Positions 17,008 through 25,760 of a stretch of 64,000 nt of DNA are shown piece after piece. The notes beneath the pieces are model-generated. The model ran no database searches. It was given only the letters and a program-made list of their open reading frames with translations, and was not told the origin of the DNA. A program made the translations under genes and the position numbers. Each line of letters starts with the position of its first letter. The stretch's first letter is position 1. Source of the DNA: Bacillus_I endophytica_A (GTDB lineage: Bacteria > Bacillota > Bacilli > Bacillales > Bacillaceae_H); NCBI RefSeq assembly GCF_026790145.1, contig NZ_JALAMS010000015.1:124001-188000 (forward strand), in the 5' to 3' direction.

Positions 17008-17646
17008 TCATTCTAAAAAAGAAAGAGTTGTTTTCATCAAAAATGGCGATGCATATGCTTCAAGTGTTGAAGAAATTGTTACAACGGCTAAGATGAGTAG
17101 AATAACTGTACTGTAACGCATAAAAGCCGCTATCATTGTTTCACTGCCGCTTCTTACAAATTGTTTCATTAATTTTAATGAAAAAGAAAGCGAAAGGGTT
17201 GAAACAACAAGAAAAAGAGGGATGAGAAATAAATTTTGCGGGAGCACAGAAACAAAAGAAAGAAGAAAGCCATGAAAGCCCATTTGATTTACTAAGAATC
17301 CAACCGTAAATCCAATTACAATTCCTTTTAGAAAAAGTAACACAAGAACAACAGGCAAACCGATAACTGAAATACCGAGAATCCAAATAAACCCTAAGTA
17401 TTTTATGTTATGCCAAAAGCTTTGCTTTAAAATATCAGCAGAATTTGCTACTTCTCCTTTTGTAACTTGTCCAAAGAATCGATCTAAATAGTAAAACAAG
17501 TCCTCTTTTTGCCCCAAATTTAAACTATTTACAACAACAGCACCAAACACCACTCCGATAAAGAACAAAACCGTCACAAATAAATAGACAGAGCTATGTT
17601 TTTGAATATGGTAAAATAACAACTCCTGTACACGTTGCTTATTCAT
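17008..17646 (-). CDS. spoIIM: Stage II sporulation protein M
   Basis: Polytopic membrane protein (212 residues, about five hydrophobic segments) of the mother-cell DMP complex. With SpoIID and SpoIIP it remodels septal peptidoglycan during engulfment; SpoIIM is the scaffold. The family signature includes GAVVVNSL near residue 40 and LLFLKGIVIGFTVGFLVNQMG in the middle. ATG 17646 follows AGGAGG by 7 nt. On the minus strand CATATAGT upstream resembles a sigma-E -10 (CATACAMT, 6 of 8), with only a weak -35, so sigma-E control is plausible but not shown. Confidence 0.95.
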   Translation of the reverse strand: MNKQRVQELLFYHIQKHSSVYLFVTVLFFIGVVFGAVVVNSLNLGQKEDLFYYLDRFFGQVTKGEVANSADILKQSFWHNIKYLGFIWILGISVIGLPVVLVLLFLKGIVIGFTVGFLVNQMGFHGFLLSFVSVLPQNLFLIPLFLVVSTLSLSFSLKLMKQFVRSGSETMIAAFMRYSTVILLILAVVTISSTLEAYASPFLMKTTLSFLE

Positions 17647-17720
17647 TACCGTGTCCTCCTATCATCTCAAACAGTCTTTACTAGACTATATGATAGAAGA
17701 AAGAGTTTCATGAATCTTTT

Positions 17721-18884
17721 CTACTTCTTCACACTTCCATATTTTCCTCCTCCACCAGATACAAGATCAAGCTCGCCACTTCGGGCTTTTAAAATAAGGT
17801 CAGCAAGGGCTGGCTTCACAACTTGTGAAAGTTCTTTTTCACTAGCATGATGTAAAATCCCCATCTCACTTCCAAACGCTGCTACTAGTTTTTCAAGCGT
17901 TTTCGGTCCAATACCTGGTAGAAACTGTAGCGGTACTTGGTGTGTATAAGGGGGTCTCAGAGGACTTTCCAGGCTGTCAGCTAGCTCTTGCAACCTTTCA
18001 TATACTCCCTTAATAAATGAATGATGGCCACAAAATACACAATATCCCTGTCTATCTTCTTCCCAGAGATGCAAACATTTTTCACAAACTGTATGATGAT
18101 ATTTTCCTAAGGCAGGATTTAATCCATAGTTATGGGCAATTTTTCGACCTTCTATTTTCTTCAATGCTTTTTCAAATTCCATAAAAGTTCGATCTTTAAG
18201 GAACAACTCATTGTACTCCCTCGCAATTTTTCCGAGAGAATGGGCATCGGAGTTTGTTAGAAATGGATATTGATGCAGTTCTTTTACCATATCTGCCATA
18301 CCGGTATCAGAACTCAAACCAAGTTCTACTGCATCAATTAAAGTTGGATCGAATACTTCCGTTAACGAGCGCTGAACTCCTTTGCCAAACAAGCTTTTAA
18401 ACGGAGTGAAAATATGAGCTGGAATAAATAATCCTCCAAGAGTCTTAACTTTCTCTTGCACTACTTTCCCTTTTTCATAAAGTCGCTGAGTGCTTAACGT
18501 AATATTCTTCGTTCTTTCAGAAAGCCATGCTGAGAATTCGCGCATCTTTTGAATCGTTGGCATAAAAGCAAGAACGTGAATTGGTCCATGACAGTATTCA
18601 TCATAAATTTCAAGCTCTGAGCCAAGTAAAATAGTCAAACCACTACCATAGACTCCGCCTTCTTCATGTTCTAATATCTCATCTCTTTCTAGCATCTCTT
18701 CTAATTCTGCAAGAACTTCGGGAACATGACAATCAATGATGCCGATCAAATTCAGTCCTTTTTCGCTTTCCGCATGATGTAAGACATTTTGCAGCGTTAA
18801 CGTAGGTGAAGCTGTAATCTTAACAGGATGCCCTTCTCTTGTTCGTCCAAGATGAATATGTAAATCAGCATAGTAGTTTTTCAT
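17721..18884 (-). CDS. yqxK: YqxK, EndoQ-like PHP-domain DNA endonuclease
   Basis: Related to archaeal and Bacillus endonuclease Q (TIGR00375 group), which nicks DNA 5' of deaminated bases such as uracil and hypoxanthine. The PHP metal site shows in YYADLHIHLG, GIIDCHVPE, LEIYDEYCHGPIHV, IPAHIFTPF and LTNSDAHSLG. A zinc finger of CxxC...CxxC type follows (VCEKCLHLW and CVFCGHH, about 270-295), then a helix-hairpin-helix QFLPGIGPKTLEKLVAAFG near 325. The ATG at 18884 is 1 nt after the nudF stop, with GGAG 6 nt before; a TTG at 18896 would overlap the ribosome site. The role in repair of deaminated DNA is inferred from the family. Confidence 0.85.
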   Translation of the reverse strand: MKNYYADLHIHLGRTREGHPVKITASPTLTLQNVLHHAESEKGLNLIGIIDCHVPEVLAELEEMLERDEILEHEEGGVYGSGLTILLGSELEIYDEYCHGPIHVLAFMPTIQKMREFSAWLSERTKNITLSTQRLYEKGKVVQEKVKTLGGLFIPAHIFTPFKSLFGKGVQRSLTEVFDPTLIDAVELGLSSDTGMADMVKELHQYPFLTNSDAHSLGKIAREYNELFLKDRTFMEFEKALKKIEGRKIAHNYGLNPALGKYHHTVCEKCLHLWEEDRQGYCVFCGHHSFIKGVYERLQELADSLESPLRPPYTHQVPLQFLPGIGPKTLEKLVAAFGSEMGILHHASEKELSQVVKPALADLILKARSGELDLVSGGGGKYGSVKK

Positions 18885-18885
18885 T

Positions 18886-19437
18886 TTATTCTCCAAGTAC
18901 GCTTTTCAGCTGTAGATATTGAACAGCATATGCTGTTTTAGCATCATATATTTCTCCTGTTCCAATAAGGGCGATTGCTTCTTCAAGCGTTAGCTCTAAC
19001 ACGTCTAAGAATTCATCCTCATCAAGACTTGCTTGTTCTGTTACCTTTTTTAAATCCTCAGCAACGTAAAGATGTACAAGCTCATCCGCGAACCCTGGTG
19101 ATGTATAAAAAGAGATTAGATGTGTAAGGTTGTCTGTTGTATATCCTGTTTCTTCTTCGAGTTCACGTTTTGCCGTTACATGCGGCTCTTCTCCTTTTTC
19201 AAGCTTTCCAGCTGGAATCTCCACAAGAATTTTATCCATCGCTTTTCTATATTGACGAACCATAAGCAGTTTATTTTCATCTGTAAATGCAATAAGCGCA
19301 ACTGCTCCCGGATGTTTTACAATCTCACGTGTGCTTTTCTTTCCATTAGGGAGCTTTACTTCCTCTTCTAAAAGACTAATGACTCTTCCTTCAAAAATAG
19401 TTTTAGACTGTAGCGTTTCTTCTTGTAAATGTTTCAA
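18886..19437 (-). CDS. nudF: ADP-ribose pyrophosphatase NudF (Nudix)
   Basis: Hydrolyses ADP-ribose to AMP and ribose-5-phosphate. The Nudix box GKLEKGEEPHVTAKRELEEE with the following TGY is complete (about residues 77-99), preceded by EIPA. 183 residues against 185 in B. subtilis. It heads a two-gene unit with yqxK (1-nt gap) and is divergent from mciZ. Confidence 0.93.
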   Translation of the reverse strand: MKHLQEETLQSKTIFEGRVISLLEEEVKLPNGKKSTREIVKHPGAVALIAFTDENKLLMVRQYRKAMDKILVEIPAGKLEKGEEPHVTAKRELEEETGYTTDNLTHLISFYTSPGFADELVHLYVAEDLKKVTEQASLDEDEFLDVLELTLEEAIALIGTGEIYDAKTAYAVQYLQLKSVLGE

Positions 19438-19511
19438 AATGCTTCACCTCGTTCTAGTTTTTGATGCTTGCTCATAAATTTTATCATATTAGAAAGAGGT
19501 GGGAAAATCAG

Positions 19512-19649
19512 GTGAAAGTGTATCGACTTGATCGCGGAATCGTTCTTGTCGGAAAGGCATGGGAAATTAGAGAGAAACTGAAGCAATATGAACGCGAATT
19601 TAAGCTTGTTAAAGATTGGGTAAACAGTATTCCCTCATCAAAGCTATAG
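19512..19649 (+). CDS. mciZ: MciZ-type mother-cell inhibitor of FtsZ
   Basis: A 45-codon gene on a GTG start. The peptide shares RGIVLVGKAWEIREKLK and VKDWV with the 40-residue B. subtilis MciZ (KGVVLVGKAWEI and VKDWI, as I recall it). MciZ is made in the mother cell under sigma-E, caps FtsZ filaments and blocks a further Z-ring. AGAGGTGG lies 9 nt before the GTG; the frame stays open upstream to 19461, but nothing there looks conserved. The position next to nudF and divergent from it, before yqkF, is the B. subtilis locus, and a terminator follows. The C-terminus is a few residues longer than the B. subtilis form. No convincing sigma-E promoter was found. Confidence 0.85.
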   Translation: MKVYRLDRGIVLVGKAWEIREKLKQYEREFKLVKDWVNSIPSSKL

Positions 19650-19660
19650 ATTTCTTTTTC

Positions 19661-19690
19661 GCTCGTTAACATACGTTGACGAGCCTTTTT
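19661..19690 (+). terminator. Terminator of mciZ
   Basis: A 10-bp stem with one wobble pair (19661-19670 with 19675-19684, loop ATAC) is followed by CTTTTTA. It lies 12 nt after the mciZ stop. Confidence 0.75.
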
Positions 19691-19804
19691 ATTCACCTTT
19701 CTTGCAGATATGGAAAGGATAGCGATACAATAAGGAAGAAAGTGTTTTTATCATCAAGTGAACGGATACATATATATTAAAGAGATAGAAAGGGATGGAT
19801 TAAA

Positions 19805-20725
19805 ATGGAAAAAAGAAGGCTGGGACGTTCGGATTTGCTTGTTAGTGTAATGGGACTTGGATGCATGTCACTTGGTCAAGATAAAGAAAAAGCAAAATCT
19901 ATTATTGATGAAGCGTTAGAACAAGGTGTTAACTACCTTGATACAGCTGATTTATATGACTTCGGGACTAATGAAGAGCTTGTTGGTGAAGCAATTAAAG
20001 GAAGACGAAAAGACCTTATTCTTGCTACAAAAGTTGGCAATAAGTTTGAAAAAGGAAAAGAAGGCTGGACATGGGACCCTTCTAAAGCACATATTAAAGA
20101 AAGTGTAAAGAAAAGCTTACAGCGTCTCCAAACAGATTATATTGATCTTTATCAACTTCATGGAGGGACAATTGAAGATCCTATTGATGAAACAATTGAA
20201 ACTTTTGAAGAACTAAAAAAAGAGGGCCTTATTCGAGAATACGGCATTTCCTCTATTCGTCCAAATGTGATTCGTGAATACGTAGAAAAGTCGTCTATCG
20301 TAAGTGTAATGATGCAATACAGCATACTAGATCGTCGTCCTGAAGAAAGCATAGAAGATCTACTTGCAGAGCATAACATTAGTATTGTTGCAAGAGGCCC
20401 TCTTGCTAAAGGTCTTCTTACAAGCCGAGGTACAGACCAGCTGCAGCGCAAGTTTTATAATAAAGACTATTTGGACTATAAATACGAAGATCTTGAGAGA
20501 ACTATTCTACACATAGCAAACGTCCGTCCAACTCACTCTCTTGAACAAACTGCCCTTCAATATTGCTTGCACAACAAAGCGGTTGCTTCTGTTATTGCAG
20601 GAGCAAGCTCTGTTGAACAAGTGCTTTCAAATACAACAGCTGCAGGTTCACTTCCATTGAAAGACTCAGAAGTTGCAGACATCAAACGTCTAACAAAAGC
20701 AAATCAATATGAAAGTCATCGCTAA
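19805..20725 (+). CDS. yqkF: Aldo/keto reductase YqkF
   Basis: NAD(P)H-dependent oxidoreductase of the AKR superfamily (306 residues, single TIM-barrel). The catalytic tetrad is intact: Asp46, Tyr51 (LDTADLYDFG), Lys76 (LATKVGNKF) and His119 (DLYQLHGG). The physiological substrate is unknown. A possible sigma-A promoter precedes it: TTGCAG, 18 nt, TACAAT near 19700-19733. Length and position after mciZ match B. subtilis yqkF. Confidence 0.92.
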   Translation: MEKRRLGRSDLLVSVMGLGCMSLGQDKEKAKSIIDEALEQGVNYLDTADLYDFGTNEELVGEAIKGRRKDLILATKVGNKFEKGKEGWTWDPSKAHIKESVKKSLQRLQTDYIDLYQLHGGTIEDPIDETIETFEELKKEGLIREYGISSIRPNVIREYVEKSSIVSVMMQYSILDRRPEESIEDLLAEHNISIVARGPLAKGLLTSRGTDQLQRKFYNKDYLDYKYEDLERTILHIANVRPTHSLEQTALQYCLHNKAVASVIAGASSVEQVLSNTTAAGSLPLKDSEVADIKRLTKANQYESHR

Positions 20726-20729
20726 TATA

Positions 20730-20759
20730 AAAAAGGAAGCTCTGTAGAGCTTCCTTTTT
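20730..20759. terminator. Bidirectional terminator between yqkF and yqkE
   Basis: Thirteen base pairs (20730-20742 with 20747-20759) with A5/T5 flanks, between two convergent genes. Confidence 0.85.
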
Positions 20760-20979
20760 ATTTAAAATCTTTCCACTTTAAGTCACTTTCATTTAAAAGC
20801 TCATCAAAGGATTTATTTTTCTCGCGTTGACGCTTTTCTTCAAGGCGACGTTTACGCTCTTCTTCCTGCCTTTTTTCTTCAGCTTTTTGAAGTGATTTCT
20901 TTTTCTCCTGCAGTTTTTTGAGCACGTCGCTTCCTAATCCATCTTTAAGATGAATATCATTTTCTCGCTGTTTTTTCAA
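20758..20979 (-). CDS. yqkE: YqkE-family small charged protein (DUF3886)
   Basis: A 73-residue protein that is mostly a highly charged helix: from about residue 14 a Lys/Glu/Arg-rich coiled coil (VLKKLQEKKKSLQKAEEK and so on), then a short C-terminal motif FDELLNESDLKWKDFK. Function unknown. The start is most likely the TTG at 20979, which stands 6 nt behind GGAGGAGGG and gives the length of B. subtilis YqkE; an open frame continues to 21033 without a ribosome site. Confidence 0.8.
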   Translation of the reverse strand: MKKQRENDIHLKDGLGSDVLKKLQEKKKSLQKAEEKRQEEERKRRLEEKRQREKNKSFDELLNESDLKWKDFK

Positions 20980-21049
20980 GATGGTCCCTCCTCCTGTTTT
21001 AAAAATTATAAAACGAAGAAAGTTCTCTTGCAACTACAGCACACTACCT

Positions 21050-22237
21050 TTATACGCGTTCAACAACCGTTGCTACGCCTTGACCTCCGCCAATACATAA
21101 CGTTGCTAAACCTAGGTTTGCTTCACGCTTTGTCATTTCATGAATAAGGGACACTAGAATACGTGCACCACTTGCTCCAATTGGATGACCAAGTGAAATA
21201 GCTCCTCCATTTACGTTTAGCTTTTCTTTATTGAAAGAAAGCTCGCGATCAACAGCAATTGACTGTGCCGCAAATGCTTCATTTGCTTCAATTAAATCAA
21301 ATTGATCAAGTTCAAGTTCTGCTTTCTTTAGAACCTTTTGCACAGATGCAACAGGGCCAATTCCCATAATACTTGGATCTACGCCTGCACTTGCATTCGC
21401 TTTAATGCGAACAAGTGGCTGAAGACCAAGCTCATCTGCTTTCTCGCGACTCATTACAACAAGAGCTGCAGCTCCATCATTAATTCCTGACGCATTACCC
21501 GCTGTAACTGACCCATCTTTTTTGAAAGCTGGTCTTAATTTGCCAAGACCTTCTGCAGTTGTTCCTTTACGAGGAAACTCATCTTCTGCAAATACGATAG
21601 GATCTCCTTTGCGCTGTGGAATTTCAACAGGCACAATTTCGTCTTTGAAACGACCTGAAGTAATAGCTTTTTCAGCTTTTTGCTGGCTGCTTGCTGCAAA
21701 TTCATCTTGCTCTTGCCTAGAGATTTCATACTTTTCGCACAAATTCTCAGCTGTAACGCCCATATGATAATCGTTGAAAGCGCACCATAAACCGTCTGCA
21801 ATCATGCTATCAACAACTTTTTGATCTCCCATTTTGAATCCATTACGTGCATTTTTTAATAAATATGGAGCTTGACTCATGTTTTCCATTCCACCTGCAA
21901 CAACGATTTCTGCATCTCCTGCAAAAATAGCCTGTGTTGCTAAATGAACCGCTTTCAAACCAGAGCCACAAACTTTGTTAATGGTAAGTGCTGCCACTTC
22001 TTGTGGAAGTCCTGCCTTTAGCGCAGCTTGACGTGCTGGGTTTTGCCCTAAGCCAGCTTGTAGTACGTTTCCCATGATAACTTCGTCTACATCTTCTGCT
22101 TTGACCCCTGCTTTTTGTAACGCTTCTTTAATCACAATGCTTCCCAAAGTTGGAGCGGATACATTTTGTAAGCTCCCCCCGAAAGTACCAATTGCTGTTC
22201 TTACTGCGCTTACGATAACCACTTCTTGTTGGACCAT
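21050..22237 (-). CDS. Acetyl-CoA C-acetyltransferase (thiolase)
   Basis: Biosynthetic-type thiolase that condenses or cleaves acetoacetyl-CoA. The nucleophile is Cys90 in NKVCGSGLKAV; the C-terminal His in GGAISLGHPIGASGAR and the proton-donor Cys in CIGGGQGVA are present. 395 residues, normal length. It could serve acetoacetate, polyhydroxybutyrate or fatty-acid metabolism. In isoleucine degradation (see the bkd and mut clusters) a thiolase is also needed, but nothing in the sequence ties this one to that step. Monocistronic, divergent from yqkD. Confidence 0.9.
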   Translation of the reverse strand: MVQQEVVIVSAVRTAIGTFGGSLQNVSAPTLGSIVIKEALQKAGVKAEDVDEVIMGNVLQAGLGQNPARQAALKAGLPQEVAALTINKVCGSGLKAVHLATQAIFAGDAEIVVAGGMENMSQAPYLLKNARNGFKMGDQKVVDSMIADGLWCAFNDYHMGVTAENLCEKYEISRQEQDEFAASSQQKAEKAITSGRFKDEIVPVEIPQRKGDPIVFAEDEFPRKGTTAEGLGKLRPAFKKDGSVTAGNASGINDGAAALVVMSREKADELGLQPLVRIKANASAGVDPSIMGIGPVASVQKVLKKAELELDQFDLIEANEAFAAQSIAVDRELSFNKEKLNVNGGAISLGHPIGASGARILVSLIHEMTKREANLGLATLCIGGGQGVATVVERV

Positions 22238-22446
22238 TACTCAACAACTCCTTATGTAATCTGTATAATGCTGCACAAACAAAATATTCTACATACTTCT
22301 CCTAAACCCTTCAAAATTTTTAAATTTTTTTAACTTTTTTGTTATTCTTTGTTTTTTTTACTAATTTACTGCTGATAAAAAGCGGAAAACGACTCTTTTT
22401 ACTTTATGTTAAAATGGATTATATTCTAGTTAAAGGAGCTTCTCTT

Positions 22447-23355
22447 ATGAAAAAAAGATGGATTGGCGCAGCTCTCGCACTTGCTTCCGCGGCAGGCGCT
22501 GGCGCATTTTTCACGAATAAAGTGATGTACATAAAAAAGAAAACGGAAGAACAGATTCTCGAAAGTGAACAACGCTCAACTCATTTTTCTCACGAAGAAT
22601 ATGAAGAGGCAGAGAAAGAACATTTTTCAGTTCCTTCTTCATTCGGATATGACATATACGGAACCATTATTGCCCCACATCCTGAAAATAAGTTTATGAT
22701 TTTTTGTCATGGCGTAACGGTGAATTCATTAACTTCGTTCAAATATATGAAGCTTTTTCTAAATGAAGGTTGGAACGTTGTTTCTTATGATCATCGAAGA
22801 CATGGAAAATCAGGAGGAAAAACAACAAGCTATGGTTTCTATGAAAAACAAGATTTAAAAACCGTAGTTGAGATGGTAAAAGCTAAATTTGGAGAACATA
22901 TTAGACTTGGTGTACATGGGGAATCAATGGGAGCCGTTACAACACTTTTATATGCGTCTATGAAAGAAAGTAGAGCTGATTTCTATATTGCTGACTGTCC
23001 GTTCTCAGACTTTAAACAGCAGCTTGCGCATCGCCTAAAAGAAGATTTTAAGCTTCCTCCATTTCCAATTATTCCACTTGCCAACATTGTTCTAAGATGG
23101 AGAGATGGCTATCGCTTAACAGATATTTCACCGCTTAACGAGATTGAAAAAATAAAGGAACCTGTTCTGTTTATTCATAGCGCAGAAGATACCTACATTC
23201 TGCCTCAAATGACGAAGGAACTTTATCGAAAAAAACAAGGGGAAAAGATGCTATTTATTGCTCCACACGGAACTCATGCTCGTTCCCTTGTAGATAACTA
23301 TGAACACTATGAGGAAACAGTACGCTCTTTCTTAACTAAGTTTCAGCTTCAGTAA
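22447..23355 (+). CDS. yqkD: Alpha/beta hydrolase YqkD
   Basis: Serine hydrolase with an N-terminal membrane anchor or uncleaved signal (residues 4-25, small and hydrophobic). The nucleophile elbow is GVHGESMGA, the acid is in FIHSAEDTYI and the His in APHGTHARS. The oxyanion region is MIFCHGVTVN. Substrate unknown; an esterase or acyl hydrolase acting outside the membrane is plausible. I chose ATG 22447 (302 residues), 8 nt behind AAAGGAG; the frame is open upstream to 22339, but without a ribosome site. B. subtilis YqkD has about the same length. Confidence 0.87.
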   Translation: MKKRWIGAALALASAAGAGAFFTNKVMYIKKKTEEQILESEQRSTHFSHEEYEEAEKEHFSVPSSFGYDIYGTIIAPHPENKFMIFCHGVTVNSLTSFKYMKLFLNEGWNVVSYDHRRHGKSGGKTTSYGFYEKQDLKTVVEMVKAKFGEHIRLGVHGESMGAVTTLLYASMKESRADFYIADCPFSDFKQQLAHRLKEDFKLPPFPIIPLANIVLRWRDGYRLTDISPLNEIEKIKEPVLFIHSAEDTYILPQMTKELYRKKQGEKMLFIAPHGTHARSLVDNYEHYEETVRSFLTKFQLQ

Positions 23356-23382
23356 AAAAACACCTTCAAAAGGTGTTTTTTT
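23354..23382. terminator. Bidirectional terminator between yqkD and yqkB
   Basis: Thirteen perfect base pairs (23354-23366 with 23370-23382, loop CAA) with A7/T7 flanks; it overlaps the ends of both convergent genes. Confidence 0.88.
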
Positions 23383-23713
23383 AGTTTATTGTTTTATCAA
23401 TTAAGCTCATACGTGCATTTAAAATTTGACCAGGACTCTTCAATGAAAAACAATGAGCAGATTCGACATAATCGATTTTTAATTCATCATCTAAAAAAAC
23501 GTTTTTAGATGGTTCAACATATACTGGCCATGCGTTTGTTTCAATTTTTTCATCTGATTCAGACAGCTCTTTAACAAACCAAAGCACCGTAACACCGCAC
23601 ATTACGCATCCTGTATCTTCTGTATCATATTTTAATTTTAGATTTTTCTCTCCAGCGTTTGGATAAAGCTTTTCGATTTCCTGTGCTGCACGTTCTGAAA
23701 ATGTAATGTTCAT
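23381..23713 (-). CDS. yqkB: YqkB, HesB/IscA-like iron-sulfur biosynthesis family protein
   Basis: 110 residues with the fold signature of the Fe-S biosynthesis family (PF01521): a beta-rich sequence with LKLKYDTEDTGCVMCGVTVLWFV, and FSLKSPGQILNARMSL at the C-terminus. Canonical A-type carriers have C...CxC; here a CxxC and one later Cys are seen, so metal binding is possible but the carrier role is unproven. The second Met (23713) is preferred: GAGAGGGG is 8 nt before it and only 2-3 nt before the first. Confidence 0.75.
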   Translation of the reverse strand: MNITFSERAAQEIEKLYPNAGEKNLKLKYDTEDTGCVMCGVTVLWFVKELSESDEKIETNAWPVYVEPSKNVFLDDELKIDYVESAHCFSLKSPGQILNARMSLIDKTIN

Positions 23714-23803
23714 TTCCATTTCCCCTCTCTTTTAAACATAGTATACTATATAGTACACTTTACCCTAATTTTAAGACTCCTATCAGGAAGGTAAGATTTC
23801 TCT

Positions 23804-24013
23804 ATGAATAGAAACTTTATAATAAAACTCATTCACTCAACACTTGCTCAATATGATGACATGGGAACGGAGCGCAATATCTCTCCTGAAGATCTTGATA
23901 CGCTAATTGATAAGTGTGAAAGAGAGCATTTAAAAGACTTAACACAGCCTTTATATGAAGTTGTTCATGATGCTGTATATAACTATTTAACAGAAGATGG
24001 TGAACCTTGGTAG
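23804..24013 (+). CDS. yqzH: YqzH-like protein
   Basis: A 69-residue soluble acidic protein, predicted helical, of the YqzH family (PF14164) known from Bacillus. It ends in VHDAVYNYLTEDGEPW. Function unknown. AGGAAGGTAAG lies 8 nt before the ATG. It converges with yqjQ, whose stop lies 3 nt away, and no separate terminator is visible between them. Confidence 0.8.
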   Translation: MNRNFIIKLIHSTLAQYDDMGTERNISPEDLDTLIDKCEREHLKDLTQPLYEVVHDAVYNYLTEDGEPW

Positions 24014-24015
24014 AG

Positions 24016-24810
24016 CTATTTTTGTTTAAAAGCATTTCCGCCAAGTTTCTCGACAATGAGTGGGAAAACTTGATAAAATGTGCTTCCAACATTCATCCAC
24101 CGGGGCAAATTAATTTCCCGCTTTTTTGTAAAAAGAGCTGAAACAGTTTTACTTGCTACTTCTTTCGGATCAAGCATAAACCGTTCTACGTTTTTCTGAT
24201 ATTGACCTGATTCATCTGCAACATCAAAGAAATTTGTTTTGATTGGACCAGGATTGACAGTCGTTACAAAGATTCCTTCATCTTCTACTTCCATCCTTAA
24301 GCTGTTTGTAAAACCAAGGACAGCATGTTTTGTTGCGGCATATCCGCTCGATTTTGGCGTTGCAATTTTAGCAGCTTGCGAAGCAATATTAACAATATGA
24401 CCATGCTGACGTTCAATCATATGAGGAAGAACTGCTTTTGTGCAAGCAATAAGGCCGAGCACGTTCACTTCAAACATGCCTTCAAAGTTTTCTATACTTC
24501 CTTCAACAGCATATTCAAACTTCCCGTATCCCGCATTATTAATAAGGACATCAATTGGTCCATGATGTTCGATAATGCTAGCAAACGTTTCTTTAATTGC
24601 CGAACGATCACTAACATCAAGTACAAGATAAGGTGCTTTAATTCCAAAATCATTGTCTATTTTTTCACTTATCCTTGCTAGACTCTCTTTACTGCGTGCA
24701 AGAAGGATTGGTGTTCCTCCTCTTTTTGCTACCTCGTATGCCATTTGCTCTCCGATACCACCAGAGGCTCCTGTAATAATAACAGAGCTACTTTTTAACG
24801 CGTCTTTCAT
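24016..24810 (-). CDS. yqjQ: Short-chain dehydrogenase/reductase YqjQ
   Basis: Classical SDR (264 residues): the cofactor motif TGASGGIGEQ near the N-terminus, the NNAGYG motif around residue 90, catalytic Ser (NIASQAAK) and Tyr-x-x-x-Lys (GYAATKHAV). Substrate unknown. It is translationally coupled to yqjP, whose stop overlaps its start by 4 nt. This pairing is also found in B. subtilis. Confidence 0.9.
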   Translation of the reverse strand: MKDALKSSSVIITGASGGIGEQMAYEVAKRGGTPILLARSKESLARISEKIDNDFGIKAPYLVLDVSDRSAIKETFASIIEHHGPIDVLINNAGYGKFEYAVEGSIENFEGMFEVNVLGLIACTKAVLPHMIERQHGHIVNIASQAAKIATPKSSGYAATKHAVLGFTNSLRMEVEDEGIFVTTVNPGPIKTNFFDVADESGQYQKNVERFMLDPKEVASKTVSALFTKKREINLPRWMNVGSTFYQVFPLIVEKLGGNAFKQK

Positions 24811-25760
24811 ACCTTTACCTCACTTTTCTTAAAAAACCATTTCTCTTGCTTTTCTACCTTTTGGATATACCCTACCTCTTCTAAATAATGAAGCTGTGCA
24901 AGCGTCATTGATAACGTAAGAGCAAGCTGTTTCTCATATGCATGTGGAAATAGATGCTGACAAATTTCAAACCCTGTTTTTCCTTCTTCAAGAAACGGAA
25001 GCAGAGATTCTGCTTTTTTTCTTTGCTTTATTATTCTTTCTCTTGTGAGTTCGCTCACATTTCCAATCACTTTTCCGTGTCCTGGATAAAGTTTTTGTAC
25101 CTTTAAAGACAATAATCTTTGTAAAGAATGATTGTACTCAAGCTGAGGTTTCTCATGTTCCCCTTCAAAAAATGGAGGTTCAATGAGTGGGTTTGAAACG
25201 ATTTTGTCGAGTAAAACATCACCTGCAATAAGCTCTTCTTTTTCTTCATGATATAGAGCAATATGATTTCCTGCATGCCCTGGCATATGGAGAACTTTCC
25301 ATCTTTTCAATAAAGGAGGAGAGGCTCCTTCTGATAATGTACCAGCTAGTGTCGCTTCTGCTCCATATTTAAACTGCCCTTCAAACCGAGGGATTTGAGA
25401 CTTATAAGAATGTGGAACAGAAAGCTGTAAAAAGAGTTTTTCAAAGTAAGAATTGTACGTTTTTGCAGTACTTTTCTTATATGTAAGCCATGGCTCAATA
25501 TGAGGATGACCATAAACAGGAACTGAAGGGAGATAGTGAAGCAAGCCAACATGATCTGGATGATGATGAGTTAAAATGACTTGGTCAATATCTTCAACTG
25601 TCAAATGAAGCGATGCAAGCTGGTCTTTGAAAGCAGCCCACGCTTTTTCCGTCTTCACTCCCGCATCAATAAGAGTTATACTGTCGTTCACAATCACATA
25701 TAAATGAACATCACCAATTTGGTATGGAGTAGGAACTGTAATTTGATAAATATTTTCCAT
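24807..25760 (-). CDS. yqjP: Metallo-beta-lactamase-fold hydrolase YqjP
   Basis: Zinc hydrolase of 317 residues. Metal motif THHHPDHVG (HxHxDH), then PGHAGNHIAL, the bridging Asp in LIAGDVLLDK and the last His in YPGHGKVI. An extra C-terminal helical domain (about 235-317, LEEGKTGFEICQHLFPHAYE) resembles the winged-helix tail of the LACTB2-like group. Substrate unknown. First gene of the yqjP-yqjQ pair and divergent from proI. Confidence 0.88.
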   Translation of the reverse strand: MENIYQITVPTPYQIGDVHLYVIVNDSITLIDAGVKTEKAWAAFKDQLASLHLTVEDIDQVILTHHHPDHVGLLHYLPSVPVYGHPHIEPWLTYKKSTAKTYNSYFEKLFLQLSVPHSYKSQIPRFEGQFKYGAEATLAGTLSEGASPPLLKRWKVLHMPGHAGNHIALYHEEKEELIAGDVLLDKIVSNPLIEPPFFEGEHEKPQLEYNHSLQRLLSLKVQKLYPGHGKVIGNVSELTRERIIKQRKKAESLLPFLEEGKTGFEICQHLFPHAYEKQLALTLSMTLAQLHYLEEVGYIQKVEKQEKWFFKKSEVKV

